From Cantharellus purpuraceus (taxonomy: Eukaryota > Basidiomycota > Agaricomycetes > Cantharellales > Hydnaceae): a stretch of DNA of 64,000 nucleotides. Under the pieces are notes generated by a model that was not told the DNA's origin, searched no databases, and worked only from the letters and a program-made list of their open reading frames with translations. Shown here piece by piece: positions 46,857 through 58,095 of this stretch. Position 1 is the first letter of the stretch. Each line of letters starts with the position of its first letter. The stretch is taken from contig JALBUN010000001.1 in the NCBI GenBank assembly GCA_025174535.1, forward strand, positions 1,364,001 through 1,428,000. Reading direction: 5' to 3'. Made by a program: the position numbers and the translations under genes.

Positions 46857-47430
46857 ATGGCTAATGAGTCCATGCAAGCACTTTGCGTGGACAGGTCACA
46901 ACGACAGCAACAAGCCGCGATACCCAAGGATTGGCTTGCAAGTCCGCTACCAGCCTCCACAAACACATGCGAATTATGGCAAACCTGCGAGGAGAATACC
47001 TAGACCACTGGGAAGCGACTACCACAGTGATGGGCACCAATAGAGGCAACCATTACTCCCGTTGCTCCGTTTGCTGCTCCACCCCATGGCAAGAACTTGT
47101 AGCACGCCGTTCTCATTCTCATAGATCCCATGAGACTGATGGGGAGTCCAGAAGCTCCCATTGAACCATTGGATAGAAGGTTCTCTGCTGTTCTATTCTA
47201 GCTTTCCTGTGACGACAATCGATCCTGCTTTGATTATTTGAAGCCTGCACCTGAATTTTTGTCAGATGATGACATGATTATCCATGAGCTCTGTAGGACA
47301 ATTGTGCCACTACGTCACAGACACCCAAGGTATTCTAGGGTGCTCCAGGAGGACTGTAGCTCGTTGAAAAGCCTCATGAAGAGAAGGCAGTCATAGGGCT
47401 GAGAGAAGTTGTCCAAAGGCACTAGCATCC
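46857..47430 (+). pseudogene. Amidase pseudogene (partial tandem copy)
   Basis: Starts MANESMQALCVDRSQRQ and continues AAIPKDWLASPLP, matching the intact amidase's N-terminus. It then jumps straight to the region around residue 450 (RGEYLDHWEATTTVMGT against REEHLDYWAASAKDTGT), losing the catalytic Lys, cis-Ser and nucleophile segments. Later matches run in different frames: TPVAPFAAPPHGKNL, then KPAPEFLSDDDMIIHELC, and a C-terminal block ending LREVVQR, with stops between. It is clearly derived from an amidase of the neighbour's kind, probably by duplication followed by internal deletion and frameshifts. Confidence 0.8.
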
Positions 47431-47589
47431 TATAAGACAAATGCAATATCATAGAACCCTCAATATGTGCAGAAGGATGGGATGCCTTGCTAAACTTCAA
47501 CGAAGATTATGATTGGGCAGTTACATGCCGTTACAGAGTGCCAAAACTTACATATTGGTATACAAATAAGGACATCACTCACTGCACCA

Positions 47590-49271
47590 CTATCGCCTAG
47601 CCTCGTTCACAAATATGGCCGCAGCTCCCATTCCGCTGCCAACACACATGCTAGTGCAAAGAATCTTTGCATCACGACGCTTCAGCTCGGCAATGCCAGT
47701 TACGGCAAGTCGGACTCCAGCTGGAGAATACAGTCGGCATAGAAGGTCATACAATCAAGGGTGACTCACTCATGCCCAGGGGATGAGACAAGGCAATGGA
47801 GCCACCACTAAATGACCGTGAGCTGACGGGCAAGTGCGTGTGTTATGTAGGACTAACTTAGGGTTCACTTTGTCCATAGGGATGTCCAGCGTCTCTATGC
47901 AGTATGCAAACTGAGATGCGAAAGCCTCATTGATCTAATACATAGAGGAAAATTGGATAATATGTCTCGGGAATAATATCCACTCACCTCCCAAACGTCG
48001 ACGCTTTCTTTGTTTAGGCCGGTCTGCGCGAGGACCCTGGGGATGGCAGAAATCGGGCCAATGCCCATTAGTTTTGGCTTAACCCCTATGCTCATAGAAT
48101 TGTAATCAAGACACCAAAGACACCCCGTTACGTACCAGTTACCGAACATCCCCCCCATTTCGCGATGACATCCCACCCTTCCTTTTCCGCTCTGACTCGT
48201 GTCGTGAGGACGGCAATGGCAGCTCCATCTCCCATCATACTAGCATTACCGGCAGTGGTATATGATTTGCCCCAATCGGGGAAAACGGGCCCCAGCTTTG
48301 CCAACGAGTCAGCCGTCACACCTGGCCGCACGGTATCGTCCTTTGAGATGACGGTTTCACCAATGCGAACGGGAAGAATCTCGTCATCAAAAAGACCTGA
48401 CTCGAATGCCTTCCAGGCACGAGTATGAGAAATAAGTGCATATTTATCTTGTTTCTCGCGTGACACGCCATAAGTTTCGGCAACTATCTCGGACGTCCAA
48501 CCCATTGGCTAGGATGAAGTGTCTAAGATCAACCTTTTCTAATCATATTCCTGCAACGCACTTGAATACAGTCATGCGCTTGTGGGTTCTGATCTACGGC
48601 TTTAGACAACTCCGGCGTGGGGCGAGGACTGAATAATGTATCAAAGACACTTGTCGAACTGCCCAAACACTGAAATACGTACTTCAAGGACATGCTTTCC
48701 ACACCCAAGGCAATACCCAAGTCCGTCTCTCCAGCTCGAATATCATTGGCAATGCTCCGAATAGCCATGAGACCTGAGGAGCAGAGCCGGTTGATGGCTT
48801 GGATGGGAACATGATCGGGGATTCCTGCTGAGAGAGCAGCAGAACGCGAGATGTACAGTGGAGAAGGAGGATGACAGGTGCCTGCGAGCACGTATAGCCA
48901 TGCAAGATACAAAAGTGCGACCAATTAGCTCACCAACTGCGATGTCATCCACTTGTGACGGGTCAAGCTTAGTGGCTTCAATCGTTGCCTAACAAGCAGC
49001 ACATTTTCAGTTCTTTGACCCGGGAGAACGAACACAATGTCAGAACAAGCGCAGAGACCTTCAGCAACCCCGAGAGTATCTCATCAACTGGAGTGGCCTT
49101 GAAATGGCCCTTCTTTGCTTTCCCCATAGCAGTCCGTTTCGCGAAAGTGATCACAACATCATTAGGTTTCTTTTCAAGCAGGTTTTGAAGACCAGGGGCA
49201 GAGACTTGCGTTGCGAAGGGCCGAGCGGAGGTACAAGATACAAGTCGTTTCGACAGCAGGCATGCGTGCAT
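47590..49271 (-). CDS. 3-ketoacyl-CoA thiolase / acetyl-CoA C-acyltransferase
   Basis: Final step of fatty-acid beta-oxidation, or acetoacetyl-CoA metabolism. Motifs: [19 protein letters not shown], active-site Cys in [20 protein letters not shown] (near 48790), then [32 protein letters not shown], the His motif [14 protein letters not shown] (after a splice near 47820), and the second Cys in [19 protein letters not shown]. About seven introns. The N-terminus [20 protein letters not shown] is basic and Ser/Cys/Arg-rich like a mitochondrial presequence, and I see no clear PTS2 or a C-terminal SKL (ends NEARR). Similarity is to the Pot1/ACAA1 class, so its compartment is uncertain. Confidence 0.9.
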
Positions 49272-51040
49272 GTTGAGGGGGAAGCCGTGGAACGTCAGCT
49301 ATATTAGGCTATAATGTGTGTAAATATGTATCTGTAGTGAGGGACGCTCGGTTTCGATCCCGTTCACGGCAGAAGTATTCTCCACTCCCGGCAAGTGATT
49401 AATTAGAATAGCAGTTTTAATCTGGATGAGTAATATAATATAGTACTGGCAATCTTGGAAGCAAGTCAAAGGGATGAATATTAGGGTCAGGCATGAGGTC
49501 AGTGTTAACGCATCCTGTAGTATTTTCAGCGTGTCCTGTGGCCTTTCAAGCGTGAACTCTCTAGCAGCCTTTCTTTTCATGGCACTGAGCAGTTATCTTT
49601 TCACCGTCATCATCCAGGATCCTTGCTTTCCAGACGGACTGGGGTGGGGGTCGAGCCAGTGATCTGTAGGAGGGTTGCTAAGAGGCGATGAAGAGCAAGA
49701 CATCTTAGGTGTTTTCAAATGCCTGGGCCTCTAACCTGGATGTGGAAAGGTCTCTGGGCGGCTGAGGGGCTGGTAGGTGGCTGCACTTGCTTCTCCGCGT
49801 GGCAGCCACTCAGCTGGTGAAGAGACAGCCTGATGTTCTCTAAACGAAAATAGTTGGCTTAAAGACTCAATCATTACTGGCACTAATGGTGTTGACGGGG
49901 GTTGACATTCGACAATGTGGCTGCTAGCTGGGTTCAAGAAGTCGGCCCTAAGTAGATGGCCTGATTCGTGCTTGTCGATACTGGAGTACAGTATGTGCCT
50001 GATTCAAGCAGTCTATAGGATAGTTCGCTGCCGGCTGAGGCTGAAGTTAAGGGTCTGGGTAGTTCAGCCGTTGCCTGATCACTACTTGCAAGGTTGGGAG
50101 TAATTGCCTCCGCTTCGCGAGTTGATTTGACCCTGATGGAGTCGCAAAGCTTCATAGAGCATCTGCTCGAGGTCTCTTGAATTTAATTACCCAGAGTGCG
50201 CGGCACGCATACGCTTTCCAGCTTTCAGAGTAAGTCATGTATTGGTGGTGCCTGAGATATCCGTCATCAAAATGGCACTAAATTTGCAATGGCTAAATAC
50301 CTCGAGAAACAAATTCTGATATACATCGGCTTTCAGAGACCCGATGTTTAACTCCATAAACATATTGAGTAAAGTATTGGTCCTCTTCTCCCCTTGCGCT
50401 GTAGGGAGCAAGTTATTTTGACGGCGTACTAGATTATTTCAATTGATTGGTATCGCCAGAGCAGCTGCATGGCTTGGCATATTTGTCGCTCATGCTACTT
50501 GGGAGTACAGACGTTGCAATGACCTTGTTCCAGTATCAAAACAGAGACCACGGGCTTGCTGCATTTAGAATATCTGTCGCAGTCTGATGTTCCCGGATCT
50601 TTGATGCTGCAGTTGCTATCGGTGTCTGGACCACAAGATCTGCCCGACCCGGCTGTTAGCTGGAACGACATTTGCGAAGCCCGAGCCGCATGTATCTGGA
50701 CGAAAGACGACCACGAGAGCAGTCGGGAAACAATTATGCCCATGCTTATGGCGAGATGAGGACGAAGATGGAAAAAGAAGGGCGGACAGGGCAGCGGGCA
50801 GTAGGGATGCATCAAGTACGAGTGGTGATTGCCACATTTAGCTAAATTTTGTAAGTTCTCTTTTCTTACGCCCGATTGAAGGCTTATATCGGCCTCCTAG
50901 GCTATGTACAGGGACGATAGCGCTCTAGATTGAGGTAGGCTCAGCTGCTCTTGTCGTCAATACAGCATTAGCAGCCTCTCCAAACAATTCAACGTTTTTT
51001 TTACATTACTACCCCTCGTTCAACCAATTCCGTGCCTGGC
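49272..51040. other. Gene-poor region with unresolved coding-like fragments, 1.8 kb
   Basis: Several minus-strand frames look coding-like but do not join: EFTLERPQDTLKILQDALTL (near 49520), VIESLSQLFSFREHQ-like sequence near 49820, and QTPIATAASKIREHQTATDI (near 50590). Plus-strand frames are short. No domain is recognised. The sequence cggcacgcata occurs at 50199 and 51280. The region may be a decayed or fast-evolving gene. Confidence 0.35.
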
Positions 51041-51497
51041 CTATGCTTCAACTGTGGGTATATCCGATGATGTTCCAAGACCCACACCCGCCCCCGTCTT
51101 TTGCTGAGCCTTCCATTTCCGAGTTGCTGAAGAATAGCACGCCGGACATAGGTGATGTGCTAATTTTGCAGCGCCACAGCCAGGGCAATTTACAATATCT
51201 ACAGAAAATTGTTTCAAAGATGAGACAAATAGGTCGCAATACAAAGTACGCACTGGTTTTGTCTTTCAGACCCTTATTCGCGGCACGCATAGCTTTTCGT
51301 GAGTGCGAGACCTTTTTCTTTGGTACAGCAAGGAGGAATGGAGGCAAGAGATCTAGGAGTGACTGGAAACTTGGAATGGCTAGAATTGGCGGAAGATATC
51401 GGGAGATTGTAGGAATTAGCGCGATAGAGCGACTTGCGAATAGCGGTAGTGAGTGAAGAGCTGCAAAACGCCACGATGGTAGCACTGCAGCAGCCAT
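51041..51497 (-). CDS. MRPL32: Mitochondrial ribosomal protein bL32m
   Basis: Large-subunit mitoribosome protein. The N-terminus MAAAVLPSWRFAALHSLPLF is a presequence with Ser/Arg/Ala. The mature protein starts near LLDLLPPFLLAVPKKKVSHS and SRKAMRAANKGLKDKT. A 56-nt intron (about 51196-51251) joins to NIVNCPGCGAAKLAHHLCPA, then CYSSATRKW: the CxxC..CxxC zinc site and the AHHLC motif define the family. Divergent from NDUFA5, whose start is 76 bp away. Confidence 0.9.
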
Positions 51498-51573
51498 TGT
51501 GCAGAGCGAGACAGTTGAGTGCGCGAGTTTCGACTCCGACGAACGTCTACTCCAGAAATCTACGCCCTGTTAT
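51498..51573. promoter_or_regulatory. Bidirectional promoter of MRPL32 and NDUFA5
   Basis: Only 76 bp separate the start codons of two nuclear genes for mitochondrial proteins read in opposite directions. No TATA box is visible. Shared control of the ribosomal protein and the complex I subunit is inferred from the distance. Confidence 0.6.
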
Positions 51574-52083
51574 ATGTTCCGTGCTACTCGTCCAGTATTC
51601 ACGGCCCTCAAGGCCTCTACAGGTCTTACTGGTTTGTCCCGATAATCATGGAAATGTGGCTACATTGTTAAATCAATGTTCCTAGGCTTAGCAGTACATC
51701 CCAATCCTCTTCCGGCCCTGCGTAAGACTCTCGAGAGTACTCTACAGACGCTATCTGCCATCCCTGAGGCATCCGTATATCGCCAAGCCATAACAGCCAT
51801 CATACAACGTAGATTGGCAATTCTTGATCGAGGAAAAGGCAACGTATCCGTTGTAGAGAAGCAGATTGACCAAGGCCAAATTGAGGAAGTCCTCAAAGCG
51901 GCAGAGGATGAGTTGAGCCTGGCAGGGAAGATGATCGAGTGGAAAGCGTGCGTTCTTTGTATTTGGGTGCCCTGCTATGTTTGTGTTCATTGTCTGTTCC
52001 CGTGAAATAGGTGGGAGCCTTTGGCAGAAGAACCTGCTCCTGGACAATTTGAATACTTTGGCAAGACTACGTCGCCATCATAA
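51574..52083 (+). CDS. NDUFA5: Mitochondrial complex I subunit NDUFA5 (B13)
   Basis: Accessory subunit of NADH:ubiquinone oxidoreductase in the inner membrane. Exon 1 reads MFRATRPVFTALKAST; a splice of about 55 nt (51630-51684) restores GLTGLAVHPNPLPALRKTLE. Family blocks follow: IPEASVYRQAITAIIQRRLA, GKGNVSVVEKQIDQGQIEEV, ELSLAGKMIEWKAWEPLAEE, and the C-terminus PGQFEYFGKTTSPS. One more intron at about 51947-52010. The subunit is usually short, and the length (about 130 residues) agrees. Convergent with STM1-like. Confidence 0.92.
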
Positions 52084-52415
52084 CGTTAGCCAAAAGAAAT
52101 ATTATATTTTATGAGGAGTTGTAATCAGCCATATTTACGTATCCGCACGCATCTGCTTATTCTTAAAGCTGGTCAGACAACATATATCATACAACTTCAA
52201 GGCGTATAGTGAAGTGTGTATTCATGGTTTCATAAGTTGAGAACAGAGTGCCAGGAGAGATTGCGTCACGGGAGAGATAGGTAGAATATGTAGCAAAACA
52301 CGTCGGGAGAACATGCGAAAATATATCAAAGACAGATGTGCGAGAGGATAATTGGACCGGGGCTCCCGTGTTTTTAGTTGCATCGCCGTTTTGTTCCATA
52401 GAATTGCGCACCCTT

Positions 52416-53682
52416 TCATGCAAGTGAAGGGAACGCAGATTGATCAGCAACATTGACGTCCAATTGAGCGCTTTCGCGTGGGCCACCCCTGCCACCACGA
52501 CTGCGACCAAAAGGAAAGCCTCTACTCCTCTCTCCACCTCTGTCCCCACGTCCACCTCGACCACCACGAGGAGGACGCTCAAAGTGCGCATCAATCTCAA
52601 TATGAATCTTCTCCTCCTTCTTAGGACGAGACTTTGGAGCGGCTTTGGTCTGCTAATGTGTTATTAGCTGGTGAAAAGTCGGAGACGATTGACAAACAAA
52701 CCTTGCCGACGAAGTAGGCGGAATCCTCTTTGCCCTTGGTCAAAGGAACGGCATCCTTCCAGAGAGATTCGTCCACGCCTTCGTTAGCCTGGCGGACGGT
52801 CTCGAGTTTGGGGACGGCAGTAGCCTCGGCCTTGGCTTTCTTGGCGAGATACTCATCCAGCGTCAGTGAGTGATCTTCCTCCTCATTGGGACGGGATTCC
52901 ACCCTGCCATTGGCCTTGGGAGTACTATCCTTGGCGGTATTGTCAGTAGCTCCCCAGCTGTCGCCGGCAGGGGTATCGGTGGGACCCGTAGCGGCGAGAT
53001 CGGCGCCCCAGTTCATCGTGGTGTCTACGTTGGCATCCTTTGCGGCATCAGCATCGCCCTGCTGCTCAGCAGAAAGCTCAGTGGGGCCCTTATTATCACC
53101 CCAGCCCTGGTTGACCCTTTTGTTGGTGTCGCTTCAAGACAAACAGGTTCACACCGGAAGACTACCCAAGAAGGCTGTACTCACGGCAACGTCCCGCTGT
53201 GTCTGTCGTACTGACGTCCGCGACCACCGGCACCACGGCCCCTTCCACCACGACCTCCGCGACCTCTGCCACGGTCAGCGCCTTCAGCTAAGCCATAAAG
53301 ACAATGACACATTGAGATCAAAGTGACAGTGTACGAGAGAACTGAAGTCGCCCACCCTTCCTGTTCTCGCGAGGTGTAGACTCGGCTTCAGCCTCCTGAG
53401 TGTCCTTTGCGACGTTCCTGGAGGCACCACCTCTCTGATAGTACCGTCCGCCTCTGCTAGCAGGACCTGTTTTGGGCTTCTGCTCCTTTGGAGCCGGCTT
53501 GGGGGGAGGCTGCGAGGGCGTTGACGACGGAGCAACAGGCGGACTGGCCTCGACAACATCGTCTTCTAAAGAGAGTACAGGACAGCTAATGTCCAGCGAA
53601 AACGAAATCGGAGAAGGGGAGAAGAGAGCAGACTTGACTGACCGTTAAGGAGGGCAAAAGGATTTCTGGTGGCCACCGACAT
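52416..53682 (-). CDS. STM1: STM1/SERBP1-like ribosome-associated protein (HABP4/PAI-RBP1 domain)
   Basis: Binds idle ribosomes and mRNA. Exon 1 reads MSVATRNPFALLN, the Stm1 N-terminus. The middle is Gly/Arg/Asp-rich (GRGGRGGRGRGAGGRGRQYD). Then comes the conserved helix DHSLTLDEYLAKKAKAEATA, LETVRQANEGVDESLWKDAV and YFVGK, with a Lys-rich segment, a C-terminal Arg/Gly box (RGGRGGRGDRGGERGGFPFG), and SAFPSLA at the end. Introns near 53575-53635, about 53285-53340, about 53135-53180 and about 52655-52700. The RGG boxes at both ends are typical of this family. Intact. Confidence 0.88.
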
Positions 53683-54273
53683 CTTGACGGGGCCCTCTTA
53701 ATGTCTATATGCTCCGCGCGATGGGAGTAGCGTGAACTGGTGCTGTGTTTTGGGTGTAGCAGTAAAGAAAACTGTACAGCCAGACCCCGGCCACTGCTCC
53801 TCTTCCTGAAGAGCTCAGCTTGTCATCGCTCACAACTCTTATGCCATGCTAATCGCTATAAACAGGCCTTGGATCATCTCTACAGAGGACTAAGCCTGTG
53901 CATATTTAAAGAAACAGGCTTTTTGCGTGCTCGTCTCCAAGGGGCAGGTCCCTGGGGTCACATGCCTGCCCTCAAGTCAAGCCTATATAAGCTGAAGACT
54001 AAGGCGCCTAAATTCTTAACGCAAAACTACACAGGCTTTCAAAAGCATCTCGACGACGACTCGCCCGCCTTTCGAGGACTGGAGTGGGTCGAGGATCTCC
54101 GAGACCGTCATAAAGCACTGGAGAGCAAGTTCATGATGGGACTTGGGTGCGGCGAGTTCATTCTGCGGTTGACTCTTCGTGGTCGCCACTTGGGCTTCGT
54201 CGCAATGTCCCGTTGTACATTCAGATCCTCTTTTTATAAATGAATTTGCATTAGTCGCTACGAATCTATCATT
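53683..54273. other. Intergenic region, 0.59 kb, with a doubtful 167-codon frame
   Basis: A plus-strand frame at 53740-54243 starts MLCFGCSSKENCTARPRP and continues through YKLKTKAPKFLTQNY and LDDDSPAFRGLEWVEDL. Its codon pattern and the Lys/Asp-rich segment could be coding, but no domain or intron supports it, and it overlaps the STM1 promoter. I leave it unassigned. Confidence 0.4.
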
Positions 54274-56232
54274 CTACTGGGATCCATCGTTCGTTGGGGT
54301 AGAGTACTCCCCACCATAATGATGGTGCCATTCATCCGCCGTCAAGCTGGCAGTACCTGTGGAGGACGGTGTAGCAGGTAGAGGAGTCTCACTGATCCTG
54401 GAGCTAAGTGGTATCCGCTCAGATCCAGGAGTTGTAGGCCGCCTTTCGGCACTGTCCAGCCCAGAAGCGGAGGAGACACTCAGCCTACTTGACCTTGAGT
54501 TTGGCCCGTCATAAGCATCATGCATTCCGTCTACGGTCAGCAGTTAGGCTGAAAAGTTGACACTCGATAAGATGTAGTTACCTCCCATAAATTTGCATTT
54601 GCCAGCCTTCCAGAATTTGCATCGGTGACCAGCGGGGCAGATATGCCCCAGAGGGCAATGGTCCCCAAAGGTACACGCTCGATCTGTTGAGATGTTAGCA
54701 TTAAGCATGAGAGTGGCTAGCGATGACTCGCTTCTATTTGCCTGTCCACATGGGCTCTTTTTTGCATTCACACGCATTACAGTCAAGTCATGGGTATCCA
54801 GTCGATAATCATGACCGTATCGACAAGCAGTCTGTTTCGAACTGGGGGTTAGAGTGGCACGACTATAATGGTTCGACAACATACCCCGGCTTTGCAGACT
54901 GCCAGGTAGTAAAAGTTGCATGCTCGTGGGTTAACTGGCAGAGTGTTCAGCTTCGATCAGATAGCCAGAGGCAAAACACCGACGTTTGGTTACTGATGAT
55001 GACTAGATTTGCATTTCGTGAGACTCGTCTACAAGAGTGATAAGGGTGTGACTCACCGCACTAGTATTTGATTGTACTCGGGGGTCAGGTCTAGACGGAG
55101 ACCTATTTGCAGTACTTCGAGAGTTTCTTCTCTCGGATTCAGCCGGTATTGGACCAGCGAACTTTTTGGAATGGTTCAAAGGAAGTTTCTGTGTCATAAA
55201 TACGCCCTCGAATTCCACAAGAGGAAGTTGTAGGGCCTTAAGCTCATAGGCAACATCTCTGTAGCCACGAAGTAAGACAAGCTTGTCGAGAAAACCTTCA
55301 TTGTTAAGAGAATTTAGGGTGGAGGCATAACCATTATCGTGTCCACCTGAGCTTCCCGTTGGCCATAATTCACTAAACTGTGGGGTATGTGTCTCACCTC
55401 CAAAGAAAACTTTACATGTTTGAGGAAATCGTGTGAAAACCCGGAGGCATTCTGTTCGAGCAAAGCTTTCAGGAGAACCTTCCAACAACATGACACTAAC
55501 CTTTGATCTTAGCATCGGCAGCTTCTTTGCCACTGCCAACGTCGGTAAGCAGGAATAGTGGAGAAGCTTGGTTGAATCCCATAATGAACGAATCGAATTG
55601 CTCTGTAGTACAGAATTGGCGACTAGTTAATGTTTCTTGGAGACCAACCTTGTTGCAGAAGACGGAAACCCATATTTGAGCACGGCCAGAGATTGAAAAC
55701 GAAGATTCTGTCTTGCCGGCTTCTGTTTCAAAAAGGTATTTATTCATCCCTTTCGTTAGCAGCTGTGCTGCCTGAGAACCCCCCACACGGCCCCGAGAGA
55801 CCAGGTCTTGAGAGAAGATGTTCCCGTCGCCGTCGATTAAACAAATAACAAGAGGGTTATCGTCCTTGCTTAAGCGTCAGTGCAGGTGCTGGAATAGTTA
55901 TGAGTGTTCACACGTACTTTGAGAGAGCCGATATTGCGTTCCAGCTTGGTGATCTGTTTCTTAAGGGCAGCATTTTCGTTGTCGGACTGAGTGAACGCTC
56001 CTTTCCATACACCTAGCTCCCGTTCAAGCTCAATCACGCGTCCCCCCAGTTCGGCGTTCTTTTGAAAGGTATTTCGAAACAAAACTGGACTATGGGTGAG
56101 TCTCTCAAGGTGATGCTTAAACTCCGAGGCTATCACCGGTCTGTTCGTCAAGAAGACGCTGCCTAAAATCAACGTCACGACCTTGTCTTATGGAACAAAC
56201 TAGTAAAATCACCATTTTTGGTCATCCTCCAT
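54274..56232 (-). CDS. CCCH zinc-finger protein with DUF7923-type domain
   Basis: Domain order on the minus strand: an N-terminal coiled coil (NTFQKNAELGGRVIELERE), then a DUF7923-like domain (VICLIDGDGNIF-like start near 55800, TTEQFDSFIMGFNQASPLFL, LTDVGSGKEAADAKIKG, FFGG joined to HDNGYASTLNSLNNEGF, LDKLVLLRGYRDVAYELKAL), then CCCH fingers (ACRYGHDYRLDTHDLTVM, ACTFGDHCPLGHICPAGHRC, FWKAGKCKFMG), ending in a Ser/Thr-rich tail (GSERIPLSSRISETPLPATP). This order is typical of a fungal RNA-binding protein family. The exact start is uncertain: the ATG at 56232 (MEDDQKW) needs an extra intron to reach the coiled coil. Many introns; 54274 is the stop. Confidence 0.72.
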
Positions 56233-56380
56233 CGCCTGTCACGGCGAGGGGATATTTGTTCGGCAATGTGCTTTTCGAAACTAGGTTCAGTTTGAGCTTT
56301 TGGTGTTGAGCGGAGTTCGTGGCGTGTAAACTCCGAGACGCGAGGCTCCCAAACTGGTCCCGATCACCTCCTTGCATATC

Positions 56381-57914
56381 ATGGCAGACATTGAGGCCGT
56401 GCGAGATGCTAACATCAAGGTGTCCTTTAGGCAATCTCATTGATATATATAGGGATTTACTAAATTGTTTTGAAAGTCTAACAGAGCCCTCCTCTTGTCA
56501 TTGGGGCTCGATGCGCCGATAATTCCTCCACAAGCTAAAATCAAGCCGAAAAGCGCGTCTGTAAAAAGCCAGAAACGAAAAGCAAGCGCGTCAGTCGATA
56601 AGGAGAAGGAGCACTTACCGCCGCCGAAATCAATCAAGACAGAGTCTGCCAGTGGCGATGTTACATATCTACGTCGAAGTACACGAAGCGCAAGCAAAAG
56701 GATAAATTACAATGAGGAGGGCGCGTCGGACGAGTCAGTGATGAAAAGTCGGAGACCACACGTTCTGTCGTCATCTGTGACTGTTGAATCTGGGAGGGAA
56801 CATGAGGGTAATCGACTTGGGAAACGCATACATGACCCGTAAGCTTTGACCTGTTGTTGGACGATTAATCGTTGATATGGGTAAGCCAAGAAAGACATTT
56901 GGAGCCATCCCTGGTGTGGCAGTGGGAACTTGGTGGGAGACGAGGTGAGTGTACCTAGTAGCCTATTGCAGTAAGTTAATTATTTGTGCTACAGGGCTGC
57001 TTGCAGCACAGATGCTGTCCACGCTCCATTCGTTGCAGGAATTGCTGGATCTTCAGCTGATGGTGCATATTCCGTGGCTCTCTCGGGAGGATATGATGAC
57101 GATGTCGATCTGGGCTATGCATTGTGAGTTCGACCGATATGTTAAGGTATCATTATTGACATGCTTTGTCAAGTACTTATACTGGGTCAGGTCAGCAATA
57201 GAGATACAATCTTTGAGGGTTATGACGAAACATTTCTTAGGCGGCAGGGATCTGAAAGGGACCAGAGAAAACCCAAAAAATGTTGGAACCATTGTCCTAG
57301 ACAGGATGCGGACTGATTCTTGGTTGAGTAGCTCCGTACAGCTCCGCAAAGCTGCGATCAAACCTTTGAAAACTCCATGAACGCTGCCTTGAAAGTGAGC
57401 CCCACTTGGTTAGCCCCATTCGGTGACGCTTATCTTCCCCTAGAAATCCTCTGAAACAAAGAAACCGGTCCGCGTTATCAGAGGATACAAGTTGAATTCC
57501 CCGTATGCACCCGATTCTGGGTGAGGCTCCTTCAGCGAATATGCGCTTTGAGTATCCGCCAACTCTAACTTGTCTTTAGATACCGATATGATGGCCTATA
57601 TACCGTTGAAAGGGTGAGTGTCTGTTACCCAAAGTATCAGATATCCTCACAGTTCCCCACCACAGGCATGGCTAGAGCGAGGCCTCAACAAGCAGGGATA
57701 CATGGTTGGTTGTGAAATGTCGTCCAGTCCATTTGCTGACCCAATGCCTCACCAGGTGTGCAAGTATGCTTTTAAGAGGATTGGTGGGCAGCCTCCGTTA
57801 TCTGAGAAGACGGAAAGAGATGACTCTGAGGAAGCACAAGAAATAGAGTCGGAAGATGATGATGGTAAAGAGAGTAGCAACGAGGAGTCCGATAATAATG
57901 ACGGGGGCAATTAG
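56381..57914 (+). CDS. SRA-YDG domain protein (UHRF1-like, methylcytosine-reading)
   Basis: The SRA domain flips and reads 5-methylcytosine. The start at 56381 reads MADIEAVRDANIK, joined by splicing to SNRALLLSLGLDA. A basic linker (KPKSASVKSQKRKASASVDK) precedes the SRA domain: FGAIPGVAVGTWWETR, ACSTDAVHAPFVAG, AYSVALSGGYDDDVDLGYAF, then a 17-nt exon (57174-57190) giving TYTGSG, GRDLKGTRENPKN, and LRTAPQSCDQTFENSMNAAL, VRVIRGYKLNSPYAPDSG, GLYTVERAWLERGLNKQGYM. The C-terminal tail is acidic (EEAQEIESEDDDGKESSNEE). There are about ten introns, some only 50 nt. I see no RING or other UHRF1 domain. Intact. Confidence 0.88.
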
Positions 57915-58095
57915 AATCTGTTTGCATTCTTGGGTAGAGGAGATATCTGATTTGGCAAAATACGTCGAGATCTTGTAATACATTATCGCTGGACTAATGA
58001 TTTTCAATCTGCGCTTCTCTTTCCTTGCTTTCCTGACTGACCACTCTCCAACAACACAAAGCCTACCGTATTGCGGTCGTGGTACAGATCCCAAC

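Noticed and set aside
53740..54243. A 167-codon open frame between STM1 and the CCCH gene
   Set aside because: No domain, intron or start context; it overlaps the promoter region of STM1. I left it as an uncertain intergenic frame.
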